A DNA stretch of 8,562 nt, taken from NCBI GenBank assembly GCA_002372465.1, contig DFGW01000173.1:1-8562 (forward strand). Direction: 5' to 3'. The DNA comes from Butyrivibrio sp. UBA3740 (GTDB lineage Bacteria; Bacillota; Clostridia; Lachnospirales; Lachnospiraceae). The notes under the pieces are model-generated. The model worked only from the letters and a program-made list of their open reading frames with translations, was not told where the DNA came from and searched no databases. Below, in pieces: positions 1 through 6,618 of this stretch (position 1 is its first letter; the number at the start of each line of letters is the position of its first letter). The position numbers were made by a program, and so were the translations under genes.

Positions 1-2199
1 GATGAACTTAACTGCATATCCGGACACACGGATAGTGAAGTTCGCATACTCAGGCTTCTCAGGATGCTCCATAGCATCGATGAGCTTCTCTTTTCCGAAT
101 ACATTGACATTAAGGTGATGTGCACCCTGATCGAAGTAGCCGTCAAGTACATTTACGAGGTTGTTTGTGCGCTCTTCATCTGTATGTCCAAGAGCACCGG
201 GGTTAATTGTCTGAGTATTTGAAATTCCATCAAGAGCCTCTTCATATGGAAGCTTGGCAACAGAGTTAAGTGATGCAATAAGACCGTTAACTTCTGCACC
301 ATATGCCGGGTTAGCGCCTGGTGAAAGTGGCTCACCGGCAGGACGTCCGTCAGGAAGAGCACCTGTAGCCTTACCATAAACAACGTTTGATGTGATAGTA
401 AGGATAGATGTTGTAGGCTCTGAATCCCTGTAGGTATGGATGTGACGAAGCTTACCCATGAATGTGCGCAGAAGCCAGATAGCGATCTCATCTGCTCTGT
501 CATCATCGTTGCCGTAGCGTGGGAAGTCTCCTTCAATCTCAAAGTCCTTGGTGATACCGTTCTCATCACGGATAGCCTTAACCTTAGCATACTTGATAGC
601 TGAAAGGGAATCTACACAGTGTGAGAAACCGGCAATACCTGTAGCAAATGAACGACGTACATGTGTATCAATGAGGGCCATCTGGCAAGCCTCATAGTAG
701 TACTTGTCGTGCATGTAGTGGATCATGTTAAGTGTTCCAACATAGAGGTGTGCAAGCCAATCCATCATCTGGTCGAACTTCTGCATAACCTCATCGTAGT
801 CAAGGTACTCTGCTGTGATCGCCTTGTACTCAGGTCCGACCTGGTCTCCTGTTTTTTCATCAACACCGCCGTTGATAGCGTAAAGAAGGCACTTGGCAAG
901 GTTAGCACGTGCTCCGAAGAACTGAAGCTCTTTTCCTGTCTCTGTTGCAGATACACAGCAGCAGATTGAATAGTCATCGCCCCATGTAACACGCATTACA
1001 TCATCATTCTCGTACTGGATTGAAGAAGTTGTTACAGATATCTTGGCAGCGTACTTCTTGAATGTCTCAGGAAGACGGCTTGAATACATAACAGTAAGGT
1101 TTGGCTCCGGTGAAGGTCCCATGTTCTCAAGGGTGTGAAGAAATCTATAGCATGTCTTGGTAACCTGGTGACGTCCATCAAGACCGATACCACCAACCTC
1201 AAGAGTAGCCCATACAGGATCTCCGGAAAAGAGCTGGTTGTAAGATTCAATACGTGCAAACTTTACCATACGGCACTTCATAGTGAAGTGGTCGATGATC
1301 TCCTGTGCCTCAGTCTCAGTAATGATGCCCTTCTTGAGATCACGTGTAAAGTAGATATCAAGGAATGTAGAAACACGTCCAACTGACATAGCAGCACCGT
1401 TCTGTGTCTTGATAGCCGCAAGATATCCAAAGTAGAGCCACTGAACAGCCTCTTTTGCTGTAGCAGCCGGCTTAGAAATATCGATGCCATAAATAGCAGC
1501 CATTTCCTTCATGCCCTTAAGAGCATTGATCTGGTCTGCGATCTCCTCACGAAGCTGGAAGTCGTAGCGGCGCATACCCTGACGGGCTGTTGCTGCAAAG
1601 TCTGCCTGCTTCTTTTCGATAAGATAGTCGATACCGTAAAGAGCAACCCTTCTGTAGTCGCCGACGATACGTCCACGGCCGTAGGTATCAGGAAGACCTG
1701 TGAGGATCTTGTTGTGACGAGCCCTCTTCATCTCCGGTGTGTAGATGTCGAATACACCCTGGTTGTGTGTCTTGTGATATTTGGTAAAGATCTCATGGAG
1801 TCTTTCGCTTGGCTCATAGCCATACATTCTGCATGACTGCTCTGCCATTGTGATACCACCAAATGGCATAAAAGCTCTCTTAAGTGGCTTGTCAGTCTGA
1901 AGACCAACGATCTGCTCCAATTCCTTTGTTTCATCTGAAATATAGCCTGCGCCATGAGAAGTAAGAGAAGATACGATGTCTGTATCCATGTCAAGAACGC
2001 CGCCCTTAGCACGCTCCTGTGCCTGAAGTTCCTGAAGCTTGCCCCAGAGTTTGTTGGTTGCTTCTGTAGGATCTGCCAGGAAAGACTCGTCTCCATCGTA
2101 TGGAGTGTAGTTGTTCTGAATGAAGTCACGTACGTCGATATTGTCTTTCCAAACGCGACCTACAAAACCGTCCCATTGTGTGAATTCGTGATTTGCCAT
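1..2199 (-). CDS. pflB: Pyruvate formate-lyase (formate C-acetyltransferase), C-terminus cut by window edge
   Basis: Glycyl-radical enzyme converting pyruvate and CoA to acetyl-CoA and formate in the cytoplasm of fermenting anaerobes. The frame is open from the window edge to an ATG at 2199 ([19 protein letters not shown]...), giving 733 visible residues. The adjacent catalytic cysteines are C414-C415 within [15 protein letters not shown], followed by [11 protein letters not shown] and [12 protein letters not shown], both typical of the family. The glycyl-radical loop RVSGYAVKF is near the edge, with the radical Gly at residue 727 (bases 19-21). E. coli PflB has 760 residues with the radical Gly at 734, so only about 15-25 residues are missing here. 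AAAGGGAA at 2205-2212 precedes the start. A promoter with a Rex-like operator lies upstream. The activating enzyme pflA is not in the window and may lie further left. The many short overlapping frames in this stretch are shadows. Identification is firm. Confidence 0.98.
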   Translation of the reverse strand, partial: MANHEFTQWDGFVGRVWKDNIDVRDFIQNNYTPYDGDESFLADPTEATNKLWGKLQELQAQERAKGGVLDMDTDIVSSLTSHGAGYISDETKELEQIVGLQTDKPLKRAFMPFGGITMAEQSCRMYGYEPSERLHEIFTKYHKTHNQGVFDIYTPEMKRARHNKILTGLPDTYGRGRIVGDYRRVALYGIDYLIEKKQADFAATARQGMRRYDFQLREEIADQINALKGMKEMAAIYGIDISKPAATAKEAVQWLYFGYLAAIKTQNGAAMSVGRVSTFLDIYFTRDLKKGIITETEAQEIIDHFTMKCRMVKFARIESYNQLFSGDPVWATLEVGGIGLDGRHQVTKTCYRFLHTLENMGPSPEPNLTVMYSSRLPETFKKYAAKISVTTSSIQYENDDVMRVTWGDDYSICCCVSATETGKELQFFGARANLAKCLLYAINGGVDEKTGDQVGPEYKAITAEYLDYDEVMQKFDQMMDWLAHLYVGTLNMIHYMHDKYYYEACQMALIDTHVRRSFATGIAGFSHCVDSLSAIKYAKVKAIRDENGITKDFEIEGDFPRYGNDDDRADEIAIWLLRTFMGKLRHIHTYRDSEPTTSILTITSNVVYGKATGALPDGRPAGEPLSPGANPAYGAEVNGLIASLNSVAKLPYEEALDGISNTQTINPGALGHTDEERTNNLVNVLDGYFDQGAHHLNVNVFGKEKLIDAMEHPEKPEYANFTIRVSGYAVKFI

Positions 2200-2237
2200 G
2201 AAAATTCCCTTTCTATAAATGAAGTCTCAAAATTGCC

Positions 2238-2265
2238 ATTACATACTATAACATATAGCTGTCAA
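2238..2265 (-). promoter_or_regulatory. Putative sigma-A promoter of pflB
   Basis: On the minus strand a perfect -35 hexamer TTGACA (2260-2265) is followed after 16 bases by TGTAAT (2238-2243), a 5/6 match to the -10 consensus. Transcription would begin near 2231, giving a leader of about 32 bases before the ATG at 2199. The flanking DNA is very AT-rich. The -10 lacks the usual A at its second position, so the exact -10 is uncertain. Confidence 0.55.
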
Positions 2266-2276
2266 ATTATTAACAA
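2259..2276 (-). promoter_or_regulatory. Rex-like redox operator overlapping the pflB -35 box
   Basis: The minus strand reads TTGTTAA-TAAT-TTGACAG. The Rex (NADH/NAD+-sensing repressor) consensus in Firmicutes is TTGTTAA-N4-TTAACAA. Twelve of the fourteen fixed positions match, and the left half is perfect. The right half contains the putative -35 hexamer, so a bound repressor would block RNA polymerase. Rex is known to control fermentation genes, including pfl in some Firmicutes. Its role here is inferred. Confidence 0.55.
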
Positions 2277-2318
2277 TATAAATAATAACTTTTATCATGT
2301 TTCACAAAGTGGACACAC

Positions 2319-2346
2319 AAAAGGGCGAAGCCTTATGACTTCGCCC
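2319..2346 (-). terminator. Second intrinsic terminator-like hairpin between hsp20 and pflB
   Basis: GGGCGAAG (2323-2330) and CTTCGCCC (2339-2346) form a perfect 8-bp GC-rich stem with an 8-base loop. In the minus-strand transcript the stem is followed by TTTT (2319-2322) and then a GTGTG run, which fits a rho-independent terminator. On the plus strand no T-run follows. It lies about 75 bases beyond the main hsp20 terminator and just upstream of the pflB control region, so it may be a back-up insulating pflB. Confidence 0.6.
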
Positions 2347-2414
2347 GGATCTGTATTGCTTATTAATCTCATATTTGTTCACGTCGCTATCTTATTTGCT
2401 ATGTTCGCATCCCA

Positions 2415-2453
2415 AAGAAAAGCCCTCCGCTACTATATGAGCAGCGGAGGGCT
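2415..2453 (-). terminator. Intrinsic terminator of hsp20
   Basis: AGCCCTCCGCT (2421-2431) and AGCGGAGGGCT (2443-2453) form a perfect 11-bp stem with an 11-base loop. On the minus strand it begins about 18 bases past the hsp20 stop and is followed by TTTCTTT. The orientation and T-rich tail fit rho-independent termination of hsp20. Confidence 0.85.
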
Positions 2454-2471
2454 AAAGGGTGATGCTATGTA

Positions 2472-2936
2472 TTAGCCTTCGATGGCTATCAGATTCTTTT
2501 CAGGGATCTTTTTCTCCAAAGCCTTTTTAGGAATTGTAAGGTTCAGAACTCCGTGTCTGTAGTTGGCATCAATGTCTTCTTTCTCGACATTTTCGCCTAC
2601 ATAGAAGCTCCTTGCCATTGATCCTGCATATCTTTCCTGTCTAAGGAGTTTACCCTTTTTGTTGTTCTCATCCTTATCAAGATTCTTTGAAGCACTGATG
2701 GTGATGTATCCGTTGTCAAGTTCTACTGTGATGTCCTCTTTCCTGAAGCCCGGAATATCTACTGAAATCTCGTAGTTGTCATCTTTTTCCCGGATATCGG
2801 TTCTCATCATCCTTGATGCTTTCCTGCCATAGAGCTTACGCTCCATGTCGTGTTCCATGCTGTCAAGTTCCTTCATGTAAGGGAATCCAAACAGGTCATC
2901 CATAAAATTCTCTTCAAAAATACTAGGTGCTAACAT
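2472..2936 (-). CDS. hsp20: Hsp20 / alpha-crystallin small heat-shock protein
   Basis: ATP-independent holdase chaperone that binds unfolding proteins as oligomers in the cytoplasm. The 154 residues are typical for bacterial members. The N-terminal arm (about 1-43) is Met- and acid-rich. The alpha-crystallin domain spans about 44-137, beginning MMRTDIREKDDNYEISVDIPGF and ending HGVLNLTIPK with the family GVL signature at 129-131. The C-terminal I-x-I motif that docks subunits is at 150-152 (IAI). The ATG at 2936 follows a strong AGGAGGT (2944-2950). The gene is monocistronic, with its own promoter under a perfect CIRCE operator, a leader of roughly 115 bases and a strong terminator. Repression by HrcA with release on heat shock is therefore likely. 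Confidence 0.97.
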   Translation of the reverse strand: MLAPSIFEENFMDDLFGFPYMKELDSMEHDMERKLYGRKASRMMRTDIREKDDNYEISVDIPGFRKEDITVELDNGYITISASKNLDKDENNKKGKLLRQERYAGSMARSFYVGENVEKEDIDANYRHGVLNLTIPKKALEKKIPEKNLIAIEG

Positions 2937-3057
2937 AATGCTTACCTCCTTTGCACAAAAACAATTTGTTAACTGTTATTGAGCATTGGGACGGAGGGTT
3001 TAGATCATTGGAACCTGTCAGTCCAAACGGTCTTCTCTGTTCCTTTGTTCTGCTTAT

Positions 3058-3086
3058 GGTATAACACCAATATTAGCACTCGTCAA
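3058..3086 (-). promoter_or_regulatory. Sigma-A promoter of hsp20
   Basis: Minus-strand TTGACG (3081-3086) is separated by exactly 17 bases from TATACC (3058-3063). The -35 hexamer lies inside the CIRCE element, the expected arrangement for HrcA repression. Predicted transcription start is near 3051, about 115 bases before the ATG. Confidence 0.7.
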
Positions 3087-3099
3087 GGAAGAGTGCTAA
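3073..3099. promoter_or_regulatory. CIRCE operator (HrcA binding site)
   Basis: TTAGCACTC (3073-3081), nine bases, GAGTGCTAA (3091-3099): an exact match to the CIRCE consensus TTAGCACTC-N9-GAGTGCTAA. CIRCE is the binding site of HrcA, the heat-shock repressor that normally controls groESL and dnaK operons. Here it overlaps the -35 box of hsp20. The site is palindromic, but no plus-strand gene lies nearby. Confidence 0.95.
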
Positions 3100-3104
3100 T
3101 TTGG

Positions 3105-3131
3105 ATAAAAAAGCCTTGTATTCTACAAGCC
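3105..3131 (-). terminator. Intrinsic terminator of the SNF2 gene
   Basis: On the minus strand CTTGTA, GAA and TACAAG (3115-3129) form a 6-bp stem with a 3-base loop. One mismatch and a further G-C pair extend it. Six T's (3107-3112) follow directly after GC. It lies about 35 bases past the SNF2 stop and ends six bases before the CIRCE element, separating SNF2 transcription from hsp20. Confidence 0.7.
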
Positions 3132-3164
3132 AAAATTAATATTGGTCCCTACAAGATGCTATTT

Positions 3165-5324
3165 TCAGATCACCATTGGAAGATATTTCTGCCTCTCCTT
3201 CTCGATCACGCCATTTATCCATTCCTTGTCCATTAAGTTGTCATAAGCGCCTGCCACAGCGGATTCGTCAGCAAAATTGTCAAATTCGATCTGCTTTTCT
3301 TCAAGTATCAGCATCATTTCTTCATCAATGGTGTCCGGGCACAGAAGGCGATACACCAGCACGTTACGAACCTGACCCATCCTGTATACTCTGGACAGAG
3401 CCTGACTTTCAAGTGAAGGCTTTATCTGGGGCTCACAGAAGACCACAATGCTGGCAGCCTGGATATTAAGCCCGACACCGCCTGCTATGATCTGACTTAC
3501 CAGTACACTTCCCTGTGGAGCTTCACTGAATTTGTCAATAATAAGCTGCCTTGCACTTATCTTAGTATCTCCTGTGATAACACCGATACATTTTTCTCCC
3601 AAAAACTCACTTACCCTGGACACGGTTTCCCTGAAGAATGAGTATATGATCACCTTTCTTCCTTCATCATCTGCCTGCTCTAGAAGCTCCAAAAGGCGCA
3701 GGCATTTTGAAGACTCTCTCATATCATCCTGAAGGAAAGAAACCCTCCTCATGTCAGCAAAGCTTCTGCTCATGAGCGCCTGTGTATATGTGCTCTTGTC
3801 CGCTTCTGTAAGACTGCACCATTCCTGCTCCTGAGCTATCGGAGGAAGCTCTTTTAACACCTGCTCTCTGGTCCGTCTGATGTATACAGGCGCAAGGCCC
3901 TCCCTGAACTGTGGAAGGTGGCTCACATGGGCATGTGAACGAACCTCTTTTGTCATATCCGGCCGGACAAAGTCTATGAGATTACACATTTCATCGACCC
4001 TGTTTTCCAATGGAGTACCTGTCATCAGGAGTATCCTTTCGGATTCGTTATCAAGTCTTCTGATATAAGCTGTCCTCTTGGCATCGGGGTTCTTCATATA
4101 GTGCGCTTCATCAATTACCAGCATTGACAGAGACATGTGGTTGTCAATCCTGTCGACTATTTTCCCCATGCTCTCATAATTAGTAATTGCCGCTCCGCCC
4201 TTTTCCTGCCAACTTTGGAAAGCCTCCTCCCATGTCTGGCCGTGCACGATACAGGAGTCGATCCTGCTGAATTTTTTTAGCTCTCTGTCCCAGTTGATCA
4301 AGACGCTGGCAGGGCAGACAATCAGGTAATAGTGGCGCCCCTCTTCAGTGCTTTCAATATGTGACATGACAGCTATGGCCTGAATGGTCTTACCAAGTCC
4401 CATTTCATCCCCAAGGAGTACCTTCTTTTGATGAAGTATATATTTCGCTCCAAAGGCCTGATATGCACGAAGTGTCCCGAGAAACCCGTCGAGGTTCAAA
4501 TCCGTATCGTCAATTTCCGAAGCAAGCTGCGCAGGAATGCTGTCATAGATAAAGGGCTTGTTTCCGGTAACATTCCCCACTTCCTCCAGCACCGCATAGA
4601 AATCCGCGCTGTTCCTCTTAAATGAGCCCACTGCGCTTTCTGTGCTTGTATGAGAAGCTGCCTGGTAGGCATCGATAAGCTGCATGAGCCTTTCAAAGAA
4701 AGCGCTGTTACAAAAGTCATAGATCTCAAAGGACATCTCAACGGTCTTTTTCTTCAATTCATTTGAGGAAAAGAGCCAGTGGAAGCCATTAAGTATAATC
4801 CCGCTCCCGGCTACACCTGTTGCAAAAAGATTGAGGTTCTCCGCAGGCTTTTCGGCTTCTTTCCTGACCCTCTCGCTATTGATATAATTAGCCAGCTCCG
4901 TAATCAGCTCCAGATTATCAGCTGCGCTTTCCGACTCATCCTCTGCATTTAACCGTACGGTAACTCTGGAGGAAAGACTATTGGCAAACTCAGTGATAAC
5001 GCCTTTTATGGCTTCATTCTGCTTCTCACCGATTCCATCAACAGACTGCAGCTCGTAATTACTCATGGCTGCAATCTGCCCAAGGTTGGTATATCCGGCA
5101 TCCAAAAGCGCCTGAACCCTTATGCCCGCCTTTGCCTTCTTGAGCTCTTCAACTGAAATGTCATAAAGGGCTTTTCTTGCCTCAATGCCGGCCAGCTTAT
5201 TGCAAAGAGTCTTAATGTTCTTTTCCTGCAGCTGTCTGTCATTGTAGATACTCTTAAAAGCATTGTCAGTATCGTTTATAGCTTTAATGAGCTTTTTTAC
5301 ATCCCTGAAATTCGGTTTATCCAT
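3165..5324 (-). CDS. SNF2-family DEAH-box ATPase/helicase with N-terminal HhH-like region
   Basis: Superfamily 2 ATPase of the Swi2/Snf2 class, expected to translocate on double-stranded DNA and remodel bound proteins; its target is unknown. From the ATG at 5324 it has 719 residues. Residues 1-~280 are mostly helical, with a helix-hairpin-helix-like segment at about 90-110 (SVDGIGEKQNEAI). The ATPase core begins near LRAYQ (285). Motif I GDEMGLGKT is at 305-313, motif II DEAH at 405-408, motif III TGTP at 435-438, a GGVGLN segment at 615-620, and motif VI QALSRVYRMGQ at 641-651. All catalytic motifs look intact. I chose 5324 because GGGGAG (5329-5334) precedes it. The upstream in-frame ATG at 5354 has no ribosome binding site and sits against a hairpin. 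SNF2 proteins also occur in phage defence, but nothing around this gene supports that. Confidence 0.93.
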   Translation of the reverse strand: MDKPNFRDVKKLIKAINDTDNAFKSIYNDRQLQEKNIKTLCNKLAGIEARKALYDISVEELKKAKAGIRVQALLDAGYTNLGQIAAMSNYELQSVDGIGEKQNEAIKGVITEFANSLSSRVTVRLNAEDESESAADNLELITELANYINSERVRKEAEKPAENLNLFATGVAGSGIILNGFHWLFSSNELKKKTVEMSFEIYDFCNSAFFERLMQLIDAYQAASHTSTESAVGSFKRNSADFYAVLEEVGNVTGNKPFIYDSIPAQLASEIDDTDLNLDGFLGTLRAYQAFGAKYILHQKKVLLGDEMGLGKTIQAIAVMSHIESTEEGRHYYLIVCPASVLINWDRELKKFSRIDSCIVHGQTWEEAFQSWQEKGGAAITNYESMGKIVDRIDNHMSLSMLVIDEAHYMKNPDAKRTAYIRRLDNESERILLMTGTPLENRVDEMCNLIDFVRPDMTKEVRSHAHVSHLPQFREGLAPVYIRRTREQVLKELPPIAQEQEWCSLTEADKSTYTQALMSRSFADMRRVSFLQDDMRESSKCLRLLELLEQADDEGRKVIIYSFFRETVSRVSEFLGEKCIGVITGDTKISARQLIIDKFSEAPQGSVLVSQIIAGGVGLNIQAASIVVFCEPQIKPSLESQALSRVYRMGQVRNVLVYRLLCPDTIDEEMMLILEEKQIEFDNFADESAVAGAYDNLMDKEWINGVIEKERQKYLPMVI

Positions 5325-5351
5325 ATAACTCCCCAAACCTACACTGCCATT

Positions 5352-5391
5352 CATAGAAAGAGCGCAAAGTAGAGAAAACTCTATTTTGCGC
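5352..5391 (-). terminator. Terminator-like hairpin between the 57-residue gene and SNF2
   Basis: GCGCAAAGTAGAG (5362-5374) and CTCTATTTTGCGC (5379-5391) form a 13-position stem with a four-base loop. The minus-strand RNA has one A-C mismatch; the plus-strand RNA would have a G-U pair there. On the minus strand the T-rich stretch TCTTTCT (5355-5361) follows. It starts about 28 bases past the small gene's stop, as a terminator or attenuator would. The tail is weak, so read-through into SNF2 is likely. Confidence 0.5.
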
Positions 5392-5419
5392 CCGTTGTAA
5401 AGCTTAATTCACGATCAGG

Positions 5420-5593
5420 TTATTTCATGCCTTCCCACAAACGTTCCCGTTCGGTAAAAGCCACCGTGGACTGCTTGGAAATCTCCGGTTTGATCTGCTG
5501 TTCACTTATATTATCAGTAAACAGAGCCTCTTCTTCCTGATCAGGGATGATCACCTCTTCTTTAGTGACACGAACTGTACTCATAGTATCCAT
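5420..5593 (-). CDS. Small acidic protein of unknown function (57 aa)
   Basis: I do not recognise this protein. From the ATG at 5593 it has 57 residues (MDTMSTVRVTKEEVIIP...), is rich in Glu, Asp and Gln in the middle, and ends AFTERERLWEGMK. It has no signal peptide, membrane segment or cysteine. The start is supported by GGAGGG (5601-5606) seven bases upstream. A longer TTG start at 5608 would overlap that ribosome binding site and is less likely. An extended -10 promoter sits just upstream, over the fructokinase stop, and a hairpin follows the stop codon. The clear ribosome binding site, promoter and open frame between two real genes argue that it is genuine. It could be a partner of the SNF2 ATPase downstream, but only the order suggests this. 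Confidence 0.65.
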   Translation of the reverse strand: MDTMSTVRVTKEEVIIPDQEEEALFTDNISEQQIKPEISKQSTVAFTERERLWEGMK

Positions 5594-5633
5594 AATCCTG
5601 CCCTCCAAAAAAAGAAATGTTTTATTTGATTCT

Positions 5634-5642
5634 ATTATAACA
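5634..5642 (-). promoter_or_regulatory. Extended -10 promoter for the 57-residue gene
   Basis: The minus strand reads TGTTATAAT, a perfect TATAAT (5634-5639) with an upstream TG in the extended -10 position. No good -35 box is visible at 16-18 bases. The element overlaps the TAA stop of the fructokinase gene (5635-5637). Predicted start near 5627 leaves a leader of about 34 bases. Confidence 0.5.
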
Positions 5643-6618
5643 CTTTTGCCGAAAAACCTGCCATAAAGTCTTTAATTTCATCCATCGAAGGCATGACAGA
5701 AAGTGCGCCCCTTCTGGTTGTTATGACTGATGCAGCTGCATTGGCGAAGGTCAGGCACTCTTCAAGGTTATCCTCAGATAAATCTTCAAGACCATGTCTG
5801 CGGATATAGTCGATAGCACAGGCACAGAAAGTGTCGCCTGCACCGGTTGTCTCTATGGTTTTGGGGTTCTTAAAACCTTCCTTTTTTACAACCATGTTCT
5901 TGTAAAGAGCCATGCTTCCATCAGGGCCAAGGGTTGCAAATACAAGAGGAATATTAAATTCTTCCTGTATTTTCTTTGCACCTGCTTCCACATCTGAAAG
6001 GCCTGTGAACAGCTCCACTTCATTGTCGGAAATCTTAAGAACATCGCACTTTCCAAAGCCATATCTCATGGCCTCGATCGCCTCATCTACGGATTTCCAC
6101 AGAGGTTCTCTGTAATTAGGGTCAAAAGAAATTACGGCGCCACTTTCCTTTGCAGCTTCCACAGCTACTTTTGTCGCCTCTTTTGCCGGTTCATCTGTCA
6201 TAGAAAGCGTTCCGAAGTGGAAAACCTGCGCATTCTCAATTAAAGCTATGTTCTTCCTGACATCCTCTGCAGTAAGCATCATGTCTGCCCCGGGCTTTCT
6301 GTAGAAAGAAAAATCCCGATCTCCGTTTGGAAGCTTGTTAACAAATGCCAGAGTTGTCGGCACTGCGCTGTCCATAACAAGGCCTGATGCGTCTATCCCC
6401 TGCTTTTCGATGCGCTCCTTAAGCAATCTTCCAAAAAAGTCGTCTCCAACCTTTCCGATAAATGCTGTACTGTTGCCAAGATTCTGAAGCATAGACAGAA
6501 CATTACATGGTGCTCCGCCCGGATTAGCCTCAAACATGGGATTTCCCTGCTCACTCAGGTCATTGTTAGTAAAATCGATAAGTAGTTCACCAAGTGCTAC
6601 AACATCAAATCCGCCCAT
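5635..6618 (-). CDS. scrK: Fructokinase, PfkB/ribokinase family
   Basis: Phosphorylates fructose to fructose-6-phosphate with ATP in the cytoplasm, feeding glycolysis. The 327 residues match the family's usual 300-330. The N-terminal sheet and GELLIDF (10-16) lead to the sugar-binding ANPGGAPCNV (31-40), the first PfkB signature region. The second signature, ETTGAGDTF, lies at 256-264 and holds the catalytic base Asp262 and the GAGD anion hole. The ATG at 6618 shares a base with the stop of the GH32 gene (TAATG), indicating translational coupling, and GGAG (6627-6630) lies inside the upstream gene. Specificity for fructose is inferred from overall resemblance and from the adjacent beta-fructofuranosidase, which releases fructose. 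No terminator separates it from the next gene. Confidence 0.93.
   Translation of the reverse strand: MGGFDVVALGELLIDFTNNDLSEQGNPMFEANPGGAPCNVLSMLQNLGNSTAFIGKVGDDFFGRLLKERIEKQGIDASGLVMDSAVPTTLAFVNKLPNGDRDFSFYRKPGADMMLTAEDVRKNIALIENAQVFHFGTLSMTDEPAKEATKVAVEAAKESGAVISFDPNYREPLWKSVDEAIEAMRYGFGKCDVLKISDNEVELFTGLSDVEAGAKKIQEEFNIPLVFATLGPDGSMALYKNMVVKKEGFKNPKTIETTGAGDTFCACAIDYIRRHGLEDLSEDNLEECLTFANAAASVITTRRGALSVMPSMDEIKDFMAGFSAKVL

Noticed and set aside
2288..2308. CRP/FNR-like half site (TGTGAAACATGAT on the minus strand) upstream of pflB
   Set aside because: One half-site only, with no symmetric partner, in very AT-rich DNA.
1954..2475. Plus-strand frame of 173 codons across the pflB start and its upstream spacer
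   Set aside because: It lies mostly antisense to pflB, spans the pflB promoter and the terminators, has no clear ribosome binding site and no recognisable product.
2959..2984. Possible second Rex-like site (TTGTTAACTG...) in the hsp20 leader
   Set aside because: Only the left half TTGTTAA matches; the right half TATTGAG is far from TTAACAA.
3165..5593. Phage-defence system based on the SNF2 ATPase
   Set aside because: No nuclease, methyltransferase, phospholipase D-like protein, toxin or mobile element lies beside it; the neighbours are sugar, heat-shock and fermentation genes.
5606..5608. TTG start for the small acidic protein (62 residues)
   Set aside because: It would overlap the GGAGGG site that correctly positions the ATG at 5593.
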